Of a stretch of DNA of 64,000 nucleotides, positions 1 through 8,497 are shown one piece after another. The position numbers were made by a program, and so were the translations under genes. The notes under the pieces are model-generated. The model was given only the letters and a program-made list of their open reading frames with translations. It made no database searches and was not told where the DNA came from. Numbering within the stretch: the first letter of the stretch is position 1; every line of letters begins with the position of its first letter. Source of the DNA: Curvibacter gracilis ATCC BAA-807 (GTDB taxonomy: Bacteria; Pseudomonadota; Gammaproteobacteria; Burkholderiales; Burkholderiaceae_C); contig NZ_JADZ01000028.1 of NCBI RefSeq assembly GCF_000518645.1, positions 21,299 to 85,298 on the forward strand, written 5' to 3'.

Positions 1-421
1 CCACCTGAAGGACAAAGCGCCACCCCCAATCCCCTGACTGCGGCAGGCTGGCCACCCGCCCCACGAGCACCAGGTCGCGCCCTTCCAGTTCGGGCGCCAG
101 TGCCTGCTGCAACAACAGGGCCGCCCGCAGCCCCGCACCACCCCAGGCCACGGCGCCCGCCAGAGCTCCCACCAGCGCCAGCCAGACCCAGCCAGCACGT
201 CGTTGCATCAGGACCACACCCGCCAACGCAGCCAACCCGAAGCACAGCACCGCGCCGTATAGAACGGATGGCATCAGCCAGGCTTGCCGGACCTGCAGCA
301 GGGTGCCGCCCAGCACCCCCAGCCCCAGAGCCCCCCAGCCACGCCAGGGCAGGCGCCAGCGGGCGCCAGCCTCACGCCCCAGGCGCAGCGACGCAGACTC
401 ATGCCGAGACATCCAGCTCAT
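1..421 (-). CDS. comEC: ComEC/Rec2-type DNA uptake channel, N-terminal part (runs off left edge)
   Basis: This is the first 140 codons of a minus-strand gene whose remainder lies left of the window. ComEC forms the inner-membrane channel that imports single-stranded DNA during natural transformation. The translation begins MSWMSRHESASLGREAG and shows three hydrophobic segments at about residues 25-45, 50-68 and 71-90. They are followed by the DUF4131-type stretch LEGRDLVLVGRVASLPQ, which is characteristic of ComEC N-termini. The ATG at 421 is preceded on the minus strand by AGGA about eight bases upstream. It is transcribed away from the transglutaminase cluster. The assignment rests on the N-terminus alone, so the rest of the protein cannot be judged. 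Confidence 0.75.
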   Translation of the reverse strand, partial: MSWMSRHESASLRLGREAGARWRLPWRGWGALGLGVLGGTLLQVRQAWLMPSVLYGAVLCFGLAALAGVVLMQRRAGWVWLALVGALAGAVAWGGAGLRAALLLQQALAPELEGRDLVLVGRVASLPQSGDWGWRFVLQV

Positions 422-684
422 GAGGCATCCTAGGCACACCCTGCGCCGGCCGAACCTGCCCACCCGTGGCGGCTGCGCATTTGCCGCCCCCTCGGCACGC
501 TCAGTCCGGCCGCTGATCCTGCCCGCCTCGGAAACTGGGGCGACAGGAGTGCATCAGATCAAAAGAAGTGGGCCAACACCCCCGAATTGACACACACAGT
601 GGCGCGGCTCTTGCTAGGATGATCCTTGAGGCCGCCAACCCGAGGCGGCCGTTTCCCGGCACATTTGCCAGAGAGACAAGACGA
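422..684. other. Divergent intergenic region between comEC and the transglutaminase cluster
   Basis: These 263 bases separate comEC (minus) from the DUF2126 gene (plus). No convincing small gene, tRNA or terminator was seen. A TTGACA at 587-592 and a TAGGAT at 615-620 are present but are 22 bases apart, too far for a standard sigma-70 promoter, so no promoter is called. Confidence 0.5.
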
Positions 685-3600
685 ATGTCGATCCACGCTG
701 CACTGAACCACGTCACCCACTACCGCTATGACCGGCCCGTCAACCTGGGCCCCCAGGTGGTCCGGCTGCGCCCGGCACCGCACTGCCGCAGCAAGGTCAT
801 TTCCTATTCGCTGCGCATCGAACCCGAAAACCACTTCATCAATTGGCAACAAGACCCGTTTGCCAACTACCAGGCCCGCCTGGTCTTCCCCAACCCCACC
901 ACCGAGTTCAAGGTCACGGTCGACCTGGTGGTCGAGATGGCGGTGTACAACCCCTTCGACTTCTTCCTGGAGCCCGCGGCGGAGAACTTCCCGTTCCAGT
1001 ACGAAGAACTGGTCAAGCAGGAGCTGGCGCCCTACCTTGCGACCGAGCCCGCCACCCCACTGCTGAAAAAGTACCTGGCCGAGATCGACCGCAGCGAGTG
1101 CCGCACCATCGATTTCCTGGTGCGGCTGAACCAGAAGCTGCAAAACGACATCCGCTACCTGATCCGCATGGAACCCGGCGTTCAGACGCCCGAAGAAACC
1201 CTGGGCAATGCCTCGGGCTCGTGCCGTGACTCGGGCTGGCTGCTGGTGCAGTTGCTGCGCCACTGCGGCCTGGCAGCGCGCTTCGTGTCGGGCTACCTGA
1301 TCCAGCTCAAGCCCGACGTCAAGGCCCTGGACGGCCCCAGCGGCACCGAGGTGGACTTCACCGACCTGCACGCCTGGTGCGAGGTCTACCTGCCCGGCGC
1401 GGGCTGGATCGGCCTGGACCCCACCTCGGGCCTGCTGGCCGGTGAAGGCCACATTCCACTGGCCTGCACGCCGCAGCCCTCGGGGGCGGCGCCGGTTGAA
1501 GGGGCGGTGGACAAGTGCGAGGTCGAATTCAGCCACCACATGGAAGTCACGCGCATCTACGAATCGCCGCGCGTCACCATGCCCTACACCGACGAGCAAT
1601 GGGCCCGCGTGCTGGCCCTGGGCGAAGCGGTGGATGCCGAGCTGGTGGCCGGCGACGTGCGCCTGACCCAGGGTGGTGAGCCAACCTATGTGGCCACCGA
1701 CGACCGCGAAGGCGCCGAATGGAACACCGACGCCCTGGGCCCCACCAAGCGCGCCTACGCCACCGAGCTGGTGCACAAGCTGCGTGACGAATATGGCCAG
1801 GGCGGCTTTCTGCACTTCGGCCAGGGCAAGTGGTACCCGGGCGAGCAGTTGCCGCGCTGGGCCCTGTCGATCTGCTGGCGCGCCGACGGCCAGCCGGTCT
1901 GGAACAACCCGGCCCTGTTCGCCGACGAACGTGTCACCGCCCACTACACCGCCGCCGACGCCCAGCGCTTCACCAGCACCCTGGCCGGCAAACTGGGCAT
2001 GACCGACAAGTACATCGAAGCAGGCTACGAAGACACCTGGTACTACCTGTGGCGCGAGCGCCGCCTGCCGGTCAACGTCGACCCCTTCAACTCCAAGCTC
2101 GACGACGAGATGGAGCGCGTGCGCCTGCGCCGCGTGTTCGACCAGAAGCTCGACTCGGTGGTGGGCTATGTGCTGCCGCTGGATGTGAACCCCGACGCCG
2201 ACAACCCGGCCATGGTCGGCCCACGCTGGCAGACCGGGCCCTGGTTCTTCCGCGACGAACGCATGTACCTGATCCCGGGCGACTCGCCCATGGGCTACCG
2301 CCTGCCCCTGGACTCGCTGCCCTGGGTCAGCAGCGCCGAGTACCCCTACATGGTCGAGACCGACCCGATGGCCCCACGCTCGGCCCTGCCGGCCGCCCAG
2401 GCCCTGCACAGCCGCTACGCCGGCGGCAGCACCGACCTGCGCGGCGTGCCCTATCTGGCTGGCACGGCCAGCCCGGGCGAAGCCCAACGCCGCGCCCAGG
2501 GCCTCGGGTCCGGCCAAGGTGAGGCTGCTGGTGTCGGCGATGCCGAAGCCGCCACCCGCACCGGCCAGCCCCAACCGGGCCGTTGGGAGATGGCGCCTGC
2601 CCGCGGCACCTCGGCCCACTGGATCACCCGCACCGCGCTGTGCGTCGAAGCCCGCAACCCGGCACGCGCCAACGGCCCCAAGGTGGAAGCCGCCAGCGTC
2701 AAATCCAGCCTGCTGTACGTCTTCATGCCCCCGCTGTCGCGCCTGGAAGACTACCTGGACCTGCTGGCCGCCATCGAGGCCACGGCCGAGGAACTTGGCG
2801 TGCAGATCGTGCTGGAAGGCTACCCGCCGCCACGCGACCCCCGTCTGAAGCTGCTGCAGGTCACCCCGGACCCGGGCGTGATCGAGGTCAACATCCACCC
2901 GGCGCACAACTGGAAGCAGTTGGTGCAGCACACCGAGTTCCTGTACCAGGCGGCCTTCGAATCGCGCCTGACGGCCGAGAAGTTCATGACCGACGGCCGG
3001 CACACCGGCACCGGCGGCGGCAACCACTTTGTGCTCGGCGGCGCCACCCCGGCCGACAGCCCGTTCCTGCGCAAGCCCGAACTGCTGGCCAGCCTGATCC
3101 TGTACTGGCACAACCACCCCTCGCTGAGCTATCTGTTCTCGGGCATGTTCATCGGCCCGACCAGCCAGGCCCCGCGCGTGGACGAAGCCCGCAACGACCA
3201 GCTCTACGAACTCGAGATCGCGCTGCGCGAAATCGAGCGCAACCGCGAGCTCTACGGCCAGGACATGCCGCCCTGGCTGGTGGACCGCACGCTGCGCAAC
3301 ATCCTGGTCGACGTCACCGGCAACACCCACCGCAGCGAGTTCTGCATCGACAAGATGTACTCGCCCGACAGCAGCACCGGCCGCCTGGGCCTGCTGGAAC
3401 TGCGGGCCTTCGAGATGCCGCCGCATGCCCGCATGAGCATCGCCCAGCAACTGTTGCTGCGTGCCCTGATCGCCCGCTTCTGGAAGCAGCCCTACAAGGC
3501 CCCGGTCACCCGCTGGGGCACCCAGCTGCATGACCGCTGGCTGCTGCCCACCTTTGTGCGGCAAGACTTCAACGACGTGATGGCCGAGATGCGCCAGGCC

Positions 3601-4197
3601 GGCTATGCCTTCGATGACGCCTGGTTTGCCCCGCACTTCGAGTTCCGCTTCCCGCTGGTGGGCAGCGTGCAGTCCATGGGCATCGAGCTGACCCTGCGCA
3701 ACGCACTGGAACCCTGGCATGTGATGGGCGAGGAAGGCTCGGCCGGCGGCACGGTGCGTTACGTCGACTCGTCGCTGGAGCGCATCGAGGTGCATGTGAG
3801 CGGCTTCAACGATGCCCGCCACGTGGTCACGGTCAACGGCCGGCCGTTGCCGCTGCAGCCCACCGGCGTCGAAGGCGAGTTCGTCGCCAGCGTGCGTTAC
3901 AAGGCCTGGAACCCGCCCTCGGCCCTGCACCCCAGCATCGGCGTGCATGCGCCCCTGGTGTTCGACATCGTCGACAGCTGGATGAAGCGCTCGGTGGGAG
4001 GCTGCCAGTACCACGTGGCCCACCCGGGCGGTCGCAATTACGTGACCTTCCCGGTGAATGCCTATGAGGCCGAAAGCCGCCGTCTGTCGCGCTTCTTCCG
4101 CATGGGTCACACCCCGGGCACGCTGCATGTGCCCGAAGCCACCGTGGGCGTGCCGGGCAGCCGTGAATTCCCGTTCACGCTGGACCTGCGGCGCTGA
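685..4197 (+). CDS. Transglutaminase-like / DUF2126 (COG4196) fusion protein
   Basis: This is a 1170-residue protein. The N-terminal third is a bacterial transglutaminase-like unit with an intact triad: Cys180 in GSCRDS, His229 in DLHAWCEVY and Asp245 in GLDPTSG. The rest is DUF2126, which I recall being assigned to the glutamine-synthetase/GCS-like COOH-NH2 ligase fold, with conserved stretches LTQGGEPTYVA, TGTGGGNHFVLGG and NTHRSEFCIDKMYSP. A Gly/Ala-rich low-complexity linker occupies about residues 589-640. The ATG at 685 fits the family N-terminus (MSIHAALNHVTHYRYDRPV); an in-frame extension to 568 lacks family-like sequence. It is the first gene of a cluster with the ATP-grasp/alpha-E gene and a second transglutaminase. 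The substrate is unknown; formation or modification of peptide bonds is the inferred role. Confidence 0.88.
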   Translation: MSIHAALNHVTHYRYDRPVNLGPQVVRLRPAPHCRSKVISYSLRIEPENHFINWQQDPFANYQARLVFPNPTTEFKVTVDLVVEMAVYNPFDFFLEPAAENFPFQYEELVKQELAPYLATEPATPLLKKYLAEIDRSECRTIDFLVRLNQKLQNDIRYLIRMEPGVQTPEETLGNASGSCRDSGWLLVQLLRHCGLAARFVSGYLIQLKPDVKALDGPSGTEVDFTDLHAWCEVYLPGAGWIGLDPTSGLLAGEGHIPLACTPQPSGAAPVEGAVDKCEVEFSHHMEVTRIYESPRVTMPYTDEQWARVLALGEAVDAELVAGDVRLTQGGEPTYVATDDREGAEWNTDALGPTKRAYATELVHKLRDEYGQGGFLHFGQGKWYPGEQLPRWALSICWRADGQPVWNNPALFADERVTAHYTAADAQRFTSTLAGKLGMTDKYIEAGYEDTWYYLWRERRLPVNVDPFNSKLDDEMERVRLRRVFDQKLDSVVGYVLPLDVNPDADNPAMVGPRWQTGPWFFRDERMYLIPGDSPMGYRLPLDSLPWVSSAEYPYMVETDPMAPRSALPAAQALHSRYAGGSTDLRGVPYLAGTASPGEAQRRAQGLGSGQGEAAGVGDAEAATRTGQPQPGRWEMAPARGTSAHWITRTALCVEARNPARANGPKVEAASVKSSLLYVFMPPLSRLEDYLDLLAAIEATAEELGVQIVLEGYPPPRDPRLKLLQVTPDPGVIEVNIHPAHNWKQLVQHTEFLYQAAFESRLTAEKFMTDGRHTGTGGGNHFVLGGATPADSPFLRKPELLASLILYWHNHPSLSYLFSGMFIGPTSQAPRVDEARNDQLYELEIALREIERNRELYGQDMPPWLVDRTLRNILVDVTGNTHRSEFCIDKMYSPDSSTGRLGLLELRAFEMPPHARMSIAQQLLLRALIARFWKQPYKAPVTRWGTQLHDRWLLPTFVRQDFNDVMAEMRQAGYAFDDAWFAPHFEFRFPLVGSVQSMGIELTLRNALEPWHVMGEEGSAGGTVRYVDSSLERIEVHVSGFNDARHVVTVNGRPLPLQPTGVEGEFVASVRYKAWNPPSALHPSIGVHAPLVFDIVDSWMKRSVGGCQYHVAHPGGRNYVTFPVNAYEAESRRLSRFFRMGHTPGTLHVPEATVGVPGSREFPFTLDLRR

Positions 4198-4281
4198 GTT
4201 GCCCTGATGTTTCGTGAAATCGTCCTGCCTCAACAGCATGACGGTTTCATGACTTGCATCAGTTCAACAAGCCGCTCATGG

Positions 4282-4287
4282 GACAAT
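4282..4287 (+). promoter_or_regulatory. -10-like element for the ATP-grasp gene, leaderless geometry
   Basis: GACAAT lies seven bases before the GTG at 4295. No -35 is recognisable. It is part of a recurring pattern in this window in which a -10-like hexamer sits just before the start codon. Confidence 0.35.
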
Positions 4288-4294
4288 ACCGCCC

Positions 4295-6928
4295 GTGGAA
4301 CCAAGCTCCCCCCTCTCGTCAGAACCCTCCGACACCCGCCCGCCCCTGCAGGCGGGTGATCTGGTGCTGCCCGCCACCAGCGGCCATTTCGACGAATTGC
4401 GCGGCCAGGAAGCCCAGGCGGCCGAGCCGGGCGAAGCGGGCGACGACACCTCCACGCTACCCGGCTTCACCGGCCCCTGGAGCGACTTCTTCAAACACCT
4501 GGGCAGCGAAGGCCTGGCCGATCTGGACCACCGCGAGGCCAGCCTCAAGCGCCAGATCCGGGACAACGGCGTCACCTACAACGTCTATGCCGACGCCTCG
4601 GGCCCACAGCGGCCCTGGTCGCTGGACCTGTTCCCCCTGATCATCAGCCCCGAGAGCTGGCAACAGATCGAAGCCGGCGTGCTGCAGCGCGTGCGCGTGC
4701 TCGACCGCGTGATGGCCGATGTCTACGGCCCCCAGCACCTGTTGTCCAGCGGCCTGCTGCCGGCCGCCCTGGTGCAGGGCCACCCCGGCTATCTGCGCGC
4801 CATGAAGGGCGTGAAGCCGGTGGGTGGCAGCCACCTGCACATTGCCGCCTTCGATCTGGCGCGTGGCCCCGACGGCAACTGGTGGGTGGTGTCCCAGCGC
4901 ACCCAGGCCCCCTCTGGCCTGGGCTACCTGCTGGAAAACCGGCTGGCCGTGTCGCGCCAGTTCCCCCAGGCTTTCGAGGCCATGCAGGTGCAGCGTCTGG
5001 CCGCCACCTACCGCGCGCTCATCGAAGGCCTGAAGGCCATGAGCCCGGCCGGCGCCGATTCCCACATCGCCCTGCTGACCCCCGGCCCCTACAACGAAAC
5101 CTATTTCGAGCACGCCTACCTGGCGCGCTACCTGGGCCTGACCCTGGTTGAAGGCAGCGACCTGACCGTGCGCGACCAGCGCCTTTACCTGAAAACCCTG
5201 CAGGGCCTCAAGCCCGTGCATGGCCTGCTCAAGCGCCTGGACGACGAGTTCCTCGACCCGCTGGAGCTGCGCCCCGACTCCACGCTGGGCGTGCCGGGCC
5301 TGCTGCAGGCGATCCGCGCCGGCAATGTGCTGGTGGCCAACTCACCGGGATCGGCCTTCCTCGAGTCGCCGGCCCTGCTGGGCTTTCTGCCCGCTCTGGC
5401 GCGGCACCTGCTCAACGAGGAACTGCAATTGCCCGCCTTGCCCACCTGGTGGTGCGGCGAGCGCGCGGCCCTGGAAGACGCACTGCCCCTGCTCGGTGAA
5501 TCGGTGATCAAGCCCACCTACCCGGCCAGCGCCGGACGGCACTGGTTCGAATCGGTCTCGGGCCCCACGCTGTCTCAGCGCCAACTCGATGAATGGGCGG
5601 GCCGCATCCTGCGCCAGAGCGACGAGCACACGGTGCAGCAGCGCCTGCCCCTGTCGCAGATCCCGGTGTGGCGCCAGGTCAAGGGTGAGGGCCGGCTGGC
5701 CCGCCGCTCGGTGATGCTGCGTGTTTTCGCTGTGGCCGACGGCCCGGGCTCCTGGCGCGTGCTGCCGGGCGGCATGGCGCGCATTGCCAGTGCCAATGCC
5801 GAAATCGCCTCGATGCAGCGCGGCGGCAGCAGTGCCGACGTGTGGGTACAGACCGAGGGGCGCGTGGACAGCACCAGCCTGCTCAACCCCCATCCGGGCG
5901 TGGCTGCCGTGGTGCAGCGCAAGCGCCTGGTCACCAGCCGTGCGGCCGAGAACCTGTTCTGGCTGGGCCGCTACACCGAGCGCACCGAGAACACACTGCG
6001 CCTGGCCCGCCTCACGCTCGCCTGCCTGAACGGCGACGATCAGTCTGCTCAGCCCCTGCTGGCCTGGCTCAGCGACATGGCCGTGCTCGGCGGCCTGGTG
6101 CTGCCCAGTGTGCCCCCGGCCACCCAGGCCCGCCGCGTGTTCGAGCGCTCGCTGATCGACGGCCTGGACAAGACCGGCCACGCGAACAGCGTGGGCTTCA
6201 ACCTGCGTGCCTTGCGGCATGCAGCCTCTGCAGTGCGTGAGCGGCTGTCGCAAGAGCACTGGAACGTCATCACGCAGGCCGAGGAAGAGTTCTTCAACCG
6301 CTGCAAGGCAGCGGCATCGAGCGGCGCCATGGGTTCGGCCGATGCCCTGCAAACCCTGGAGATCACCAGCGGCCATCTGGCGGCCATCACCGGTGGCCAG
6401 ACCGACCGCATGACCCGCGACGATGGCTGGCGCCTGCTGTCCATCGGGCGCCACATCGAACGTCTGGCCTTTCTGGCCTCGGCGCTGTCGCTGGGCCTCA
6501 AGGCAGGGGCCCTGCACGACGATGCCGGCTTCGAGGCCACCTTGGCGCTGTTTGACAGCACCATCACATTCCACGCCCAGTTCCAGCAAAGCCGCGAACT
6601 GCCCGCCCTGCTCGATCTGCTGGTGATGGACCGCGACAACCCCCGCTCGCTGGCCTGGGTGGCCCAGACCCTGCGCGGTCGGCTGGCCCGCCTGGCCGGC
6701 AGTGCACCGGGGCAACTGAGCACCCTGTCGCTGCTGATCCCCAACCCCGACATCTGGAGCCTGGAGCAGCTGTGCAGCGAAGAGGCGCACCTGGAGCCCA
6801 GCGACACCCAGCCGCCGCTGGCCGAGCTGTTGGCCCTGTGCACCAGTGCGGCCTACAACATCTCCGACGAAATCAGCGCCCAGTACTTCACCCACTCGGG
6901 TGAGGCACGGCAAAGCCTGGGAGCCTGA
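4295..6928 (+). CDS. Circularly permuted ATP-grasp (DUF404/DUF407) + alpha-E (DUF403) fusion
   Basis: This 877-residue protein joins two modules that are often separate genes. Residues about 60-520 are the circularly permuted ATP-grasp region, with typical stretches RPWSLDLFPLIISPESW, RVRVLDRVMADVYGPQ, GSHLHIAAFDLARGPDG and LTPGPYNETYFEHAYLARYLG. From about residue 545 (VTSRAAENLFWLGRYTERTEN) to the end is the all-helical alpha-E domain. ATP-grasp enzymes ligate a carboxylate to an amine; the partners here are unknown. The GTG start at 4295 is 97 bases after the DUF2126 gene and has no clear Shine-Dalgarno, but a GACAAT lies seven bases ahead. The gene ends four bases before the second transglutaminase, so the two are co-transcribed. 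Confidence 0.9.
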   Translation: MEPSSPLSSEPSDTRPPLQAGDLVLPATSGHFDELRGQEAQAAEPGEAGDDTSTLPGFTGPWSDFFKHLGSEGLADLDHREASLKRQIRDNGVTYNVYADASGPQRPWSLDLFPLIISPESWQQIEAGVLQRVRVLDRVMADVYGPQHLLSSGLLPAALVQGHPGYLRAMKGVKPVGGSHLHIAAFDLARGPDGNWWVVSQRTQAPSGLGYLLENRLAVSRQFPQAFEAMQVQRLAATYRALIEGLKAMSPAGADSHIALLTPGPYNETYFEHAYLARYLGLTLVEGSDLTVRDQRLYLKTLQGLKPVHGLLKRLDDEFLDPLELRPDSTLGVPGLLQAIRAGNVLVANSPGSAFLESPALLGFLPALARHLLNEELQLPALPTWWCGERAALEDALPLLGESVIKPTYPASAGRHWFESVSGPTLSQRQLDEWAGRILRQSDEHTVQQRLPLSQIPVWRQVKGEGRLARRSVMLRVFAVADGPGSWRVLPGGMARIASANAEIASMQRGGSSADVWVQTEGRVDSTSLLNPHPGVAAVVQRKRLVTSRAAENLFWLGRYTERTENTLRLARLTLACLNGDDQSAQPLLAWLSDMAVLGGLVLPSVPPATQARRVFERSLIDGLDKTGHANSVGFNLRALRHAASAVRERLSQEHWNVITQAEEEFFNRCKAAASSGAMGSADALQTLEITSGHLAAITGGQTDRMTRDDGWRLLSIGRHIERLAFLASALSLGLKAGALHDDAGFEATLALFDSTITFHAQFQQSRELPALLDLLVMDRDNPRSLAWVAQTLRGRLARLAGSAPGQLSTLSLLIPNPDIWSLEQLCSEEAHLEPSDTQPPLAELLALCTSAAYNISDEISAQYFTHSGEARQSLGA

Positions 6929-6932
6929 AGCC

Positions 6933-7835
6933 ATGCGACTCGGCATCACCCACGAGACCCGCTACGACTACAGCCCCCAGGTGGAAACCGCCCAGCACAT
7001 GGCGCACCTGAAGCCCCTGCAGACGGCCACCCAGACCCTGGTCAGCCACCGGCTGGAAATCCAGCCCGAGGCCGCGCAGACCAGCGAAACCCGTGACGTG
7101 TTCGGCAACGCCCGTGCCTTCTTCTCGCTGCAGACCGCCCACGACGAGCTATGCGTGCTGGCCCACAGCGTGGTCGAGACGCACGAGCCCCCGCAACCGC
7201 CCCTGGGGCCCGACGGCAGCCTGCCCTGGGAACAGGTGCGCGAACGCTTCCGCTACCGCGCCGGTGGCCGCTACGACCCGGCCGCCGAGTTCGTGTTTCC
7301 GTCGGTCTATGTGCCGCGGCACGACGATTTTCTGGCCTATGCCCGCCCGAGCTTCGGGGCCGGCGTCAGCGTGCTCGACGGGGCCCAGTCACTGATGCAG
7401 CGCATCTTCGAAGACTTCACCTACGCCTCCAACAGCACCGAGATCAACACCCCGGCCGTGGAGGCCCTGGCCCAGCGCAAGGGCGTGTGCCAGGATTTCG
7501 CGCACATCATGATCGCCTGCCTGCGCGGGCTGGGTCTGCCAGCCCGCTACGTCAGCGGTTACCTGCTGACCACGCCGCCACCCGGCCAGCCGCGCCTGGT
7601 GGGCAGCGATGCCTCCCACGCCTGGGTGGCGGTGTATTCACCCGGCGAAGATGGCGGCCTGGGCCAATGGTTCGACTTCGACCCCACCAACAACCGCTCC
7701 CCGGGTGAAGACTATGTGACCCTGGCGATCGGCCGCGACTACGCCGATGTGTCGCCCATGCGCGGGGTGATCCACGGCGGGGCCAACCACCGCCTGAACG
7801 TGGCCGTGACGGTTGAGCCCTTGGATATTCAATAA
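6933..7835 (+). CDS. Transglutaminase-like cysteine protein of the ATP-grasp/alpha-E cluster
   Basis: This 300-residue protein has an N-terminal bacterial transglutaminase-like region (MRLGITHETRYDYS) and a transglutaminase core. The predicted triad is intact: Cys186 in RKGVCQDFAH, His229 in SDASHAWVAVY and Asp250 in FDFDPTNN. It has no signal peptide, so it probably acts in the cytoplasm. ATG 6933 is four bases after the upstream stop and is preceded by GGGAG. A longer frame from 6846 would overlap the ATP-grasp gene and was rejected. Members of this family may cleave or form isopeptide bonds; no substrate can be inferred here. Confidence 0.9.
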   Translation: MRLGITHETRYDYSPQVETAQHMAHLKPLQTATQTLVSHRLEIQPEAAQTSETRDVFGNARAFFSLQTAHDELCVLAHSVVETHEPPQPPLGPDGSLPWEQVRERFRYRAGGRYDPAAEFVFPSVYVPRHDDFLAYARPSFGAGVSVLDGAQSLMQRIFEDFTYASNSTEINTPAVEALAQRKGVCQDFAHIMIACLRGLGLPARYVSGYLLTTPPPGQPRLVGSDASHAWVAVYSPGEDGGLGQWFDFDPTNNRSPGEDYVTLAIGRDYADVSPMRGVIHGGANHRLNVAVTVEPLDIQ

Positions 7836-7947
7836 CTTCTTTTCAAGACGCAGAAGGCCGGCTCACGGTGCGGCTGCGGCGGCAAGACGGCACAATGCGT
7901 CTTTCGGCTTCGGCCGGCCCGCCCAACCCTTCTCAGGACGCCTTTTC

Positions 7948-8403
7948 ATGAGCATTTACGACAAGCTGCAAGCGCTGAACATCCAACTGCCGCCCGTGGC
8001 CGCCCCGGCTGCGGCCTATGTGCCCTTTGCCCAGACCGGCAATCTGGTCTTCCTCTCGGGCCACATCGCCAAGAAAGACGGCAAGCCCTGGGTCGGTCAG
8101 TTCGGCCGCAACATCGGTACGGAAGAAGGCAAGGCCGCTGCCCGTGCCGTGGCCATCGACCTGATGGGCACCCTGCACGCCGCCGTGGGCGACCTGAACA
8201 AGGTCAAGCGCATCGTCAAGGTGATGAGCCTGGTCAACTCCAGCCCCGACTTCACCGAACAGCACCTGGTCACCAATGGCGCCAGCGAACTGCTGGGTGA
8301 AGTGTTCGGCGAACGCGGCGCCCATGCCCGCAGCGCCTTCGGCGTGGCCCAGATCCCGATGGGTGCCTGCGTCGAGATCGAACTGATTGCCGAGATCGAG
8401 TAA
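7948..8403 (+). CDS. RidA (YjgF/YER057c/UK114) family protein
   Basis: This 151-residue protein resembles RidA-family enamine/imine deaminases, which form trimers and clear reactive intermediates of PLP enzymes. Recognisable stretches are NLVFLSGHIAKKDGKP, GDLNKVKRIVKVMSLVNS and SAFGVAQIPMGACVEIELIAEIE. The final segment corresponds to the family signature, although the Arg that binds the carboxylate in canonical RidA is not obvious, so substrate preference may differ. The start MSIYDKLQ at 7948 was chosen because the upstream extension is arginine-rich and not family-like. A strong hairpin terminator follows, so the gene is probably monocistronic. Confidence 0.85.
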   Translation: MSIYDKLQALNIQLPPVAAPAAAYVPFAQTGNLVFLSGHIAKKDGKPWVGQFGRNIGTEEGKAAARAVAIDLMGTLHAAVGDLNKVKRIVKVMSLVNSSPDFTEQHLVTNGASELLGEVFGERGAHARSAFGVAQIPMGACVEIELIAEIE

Positions 8404-8428
8404 ACACCGATTCCGATGCGCCCCAGAC

Positions 8429-8459
8429 AAAAAGCCCGGCATCGCCGGGCTTTTTGTTT
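8429..8459. terminator. Bidirectional rho-independent terminator (RidA gene / chemoreceptor)
   Basis: The stem AAAAAGCCCGGC / GCCGGGCTTTTT encloses a three-base loop and continues into TTTTTGTTT. It lies between convergent genes, 25 bases after the RidA-like stop and 39 bases past the chemoreceptor stop, and has a T-tract on both strands. Confidence 0.9.
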
Positions 8460-8497
8460 GCGCTCTCAGTCAAAGGGGCAGCATCCGCGAAAGCCGC

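Noticed and set aside
587..620. TTGACA and TAGGAT as a promoter for the transglutaminase cluster
   Set aside because: The 22-base spacing is too long for sigma-70.
559..4239. Minus-strand frame of 1226 codons opposite the DUF2126 gene
   Set aside because: It has no recognisable domain, is rich in His/Gly/Ala/Val as expected from reading GC-rich codons backwards, and is fully antisense to a clear gene.
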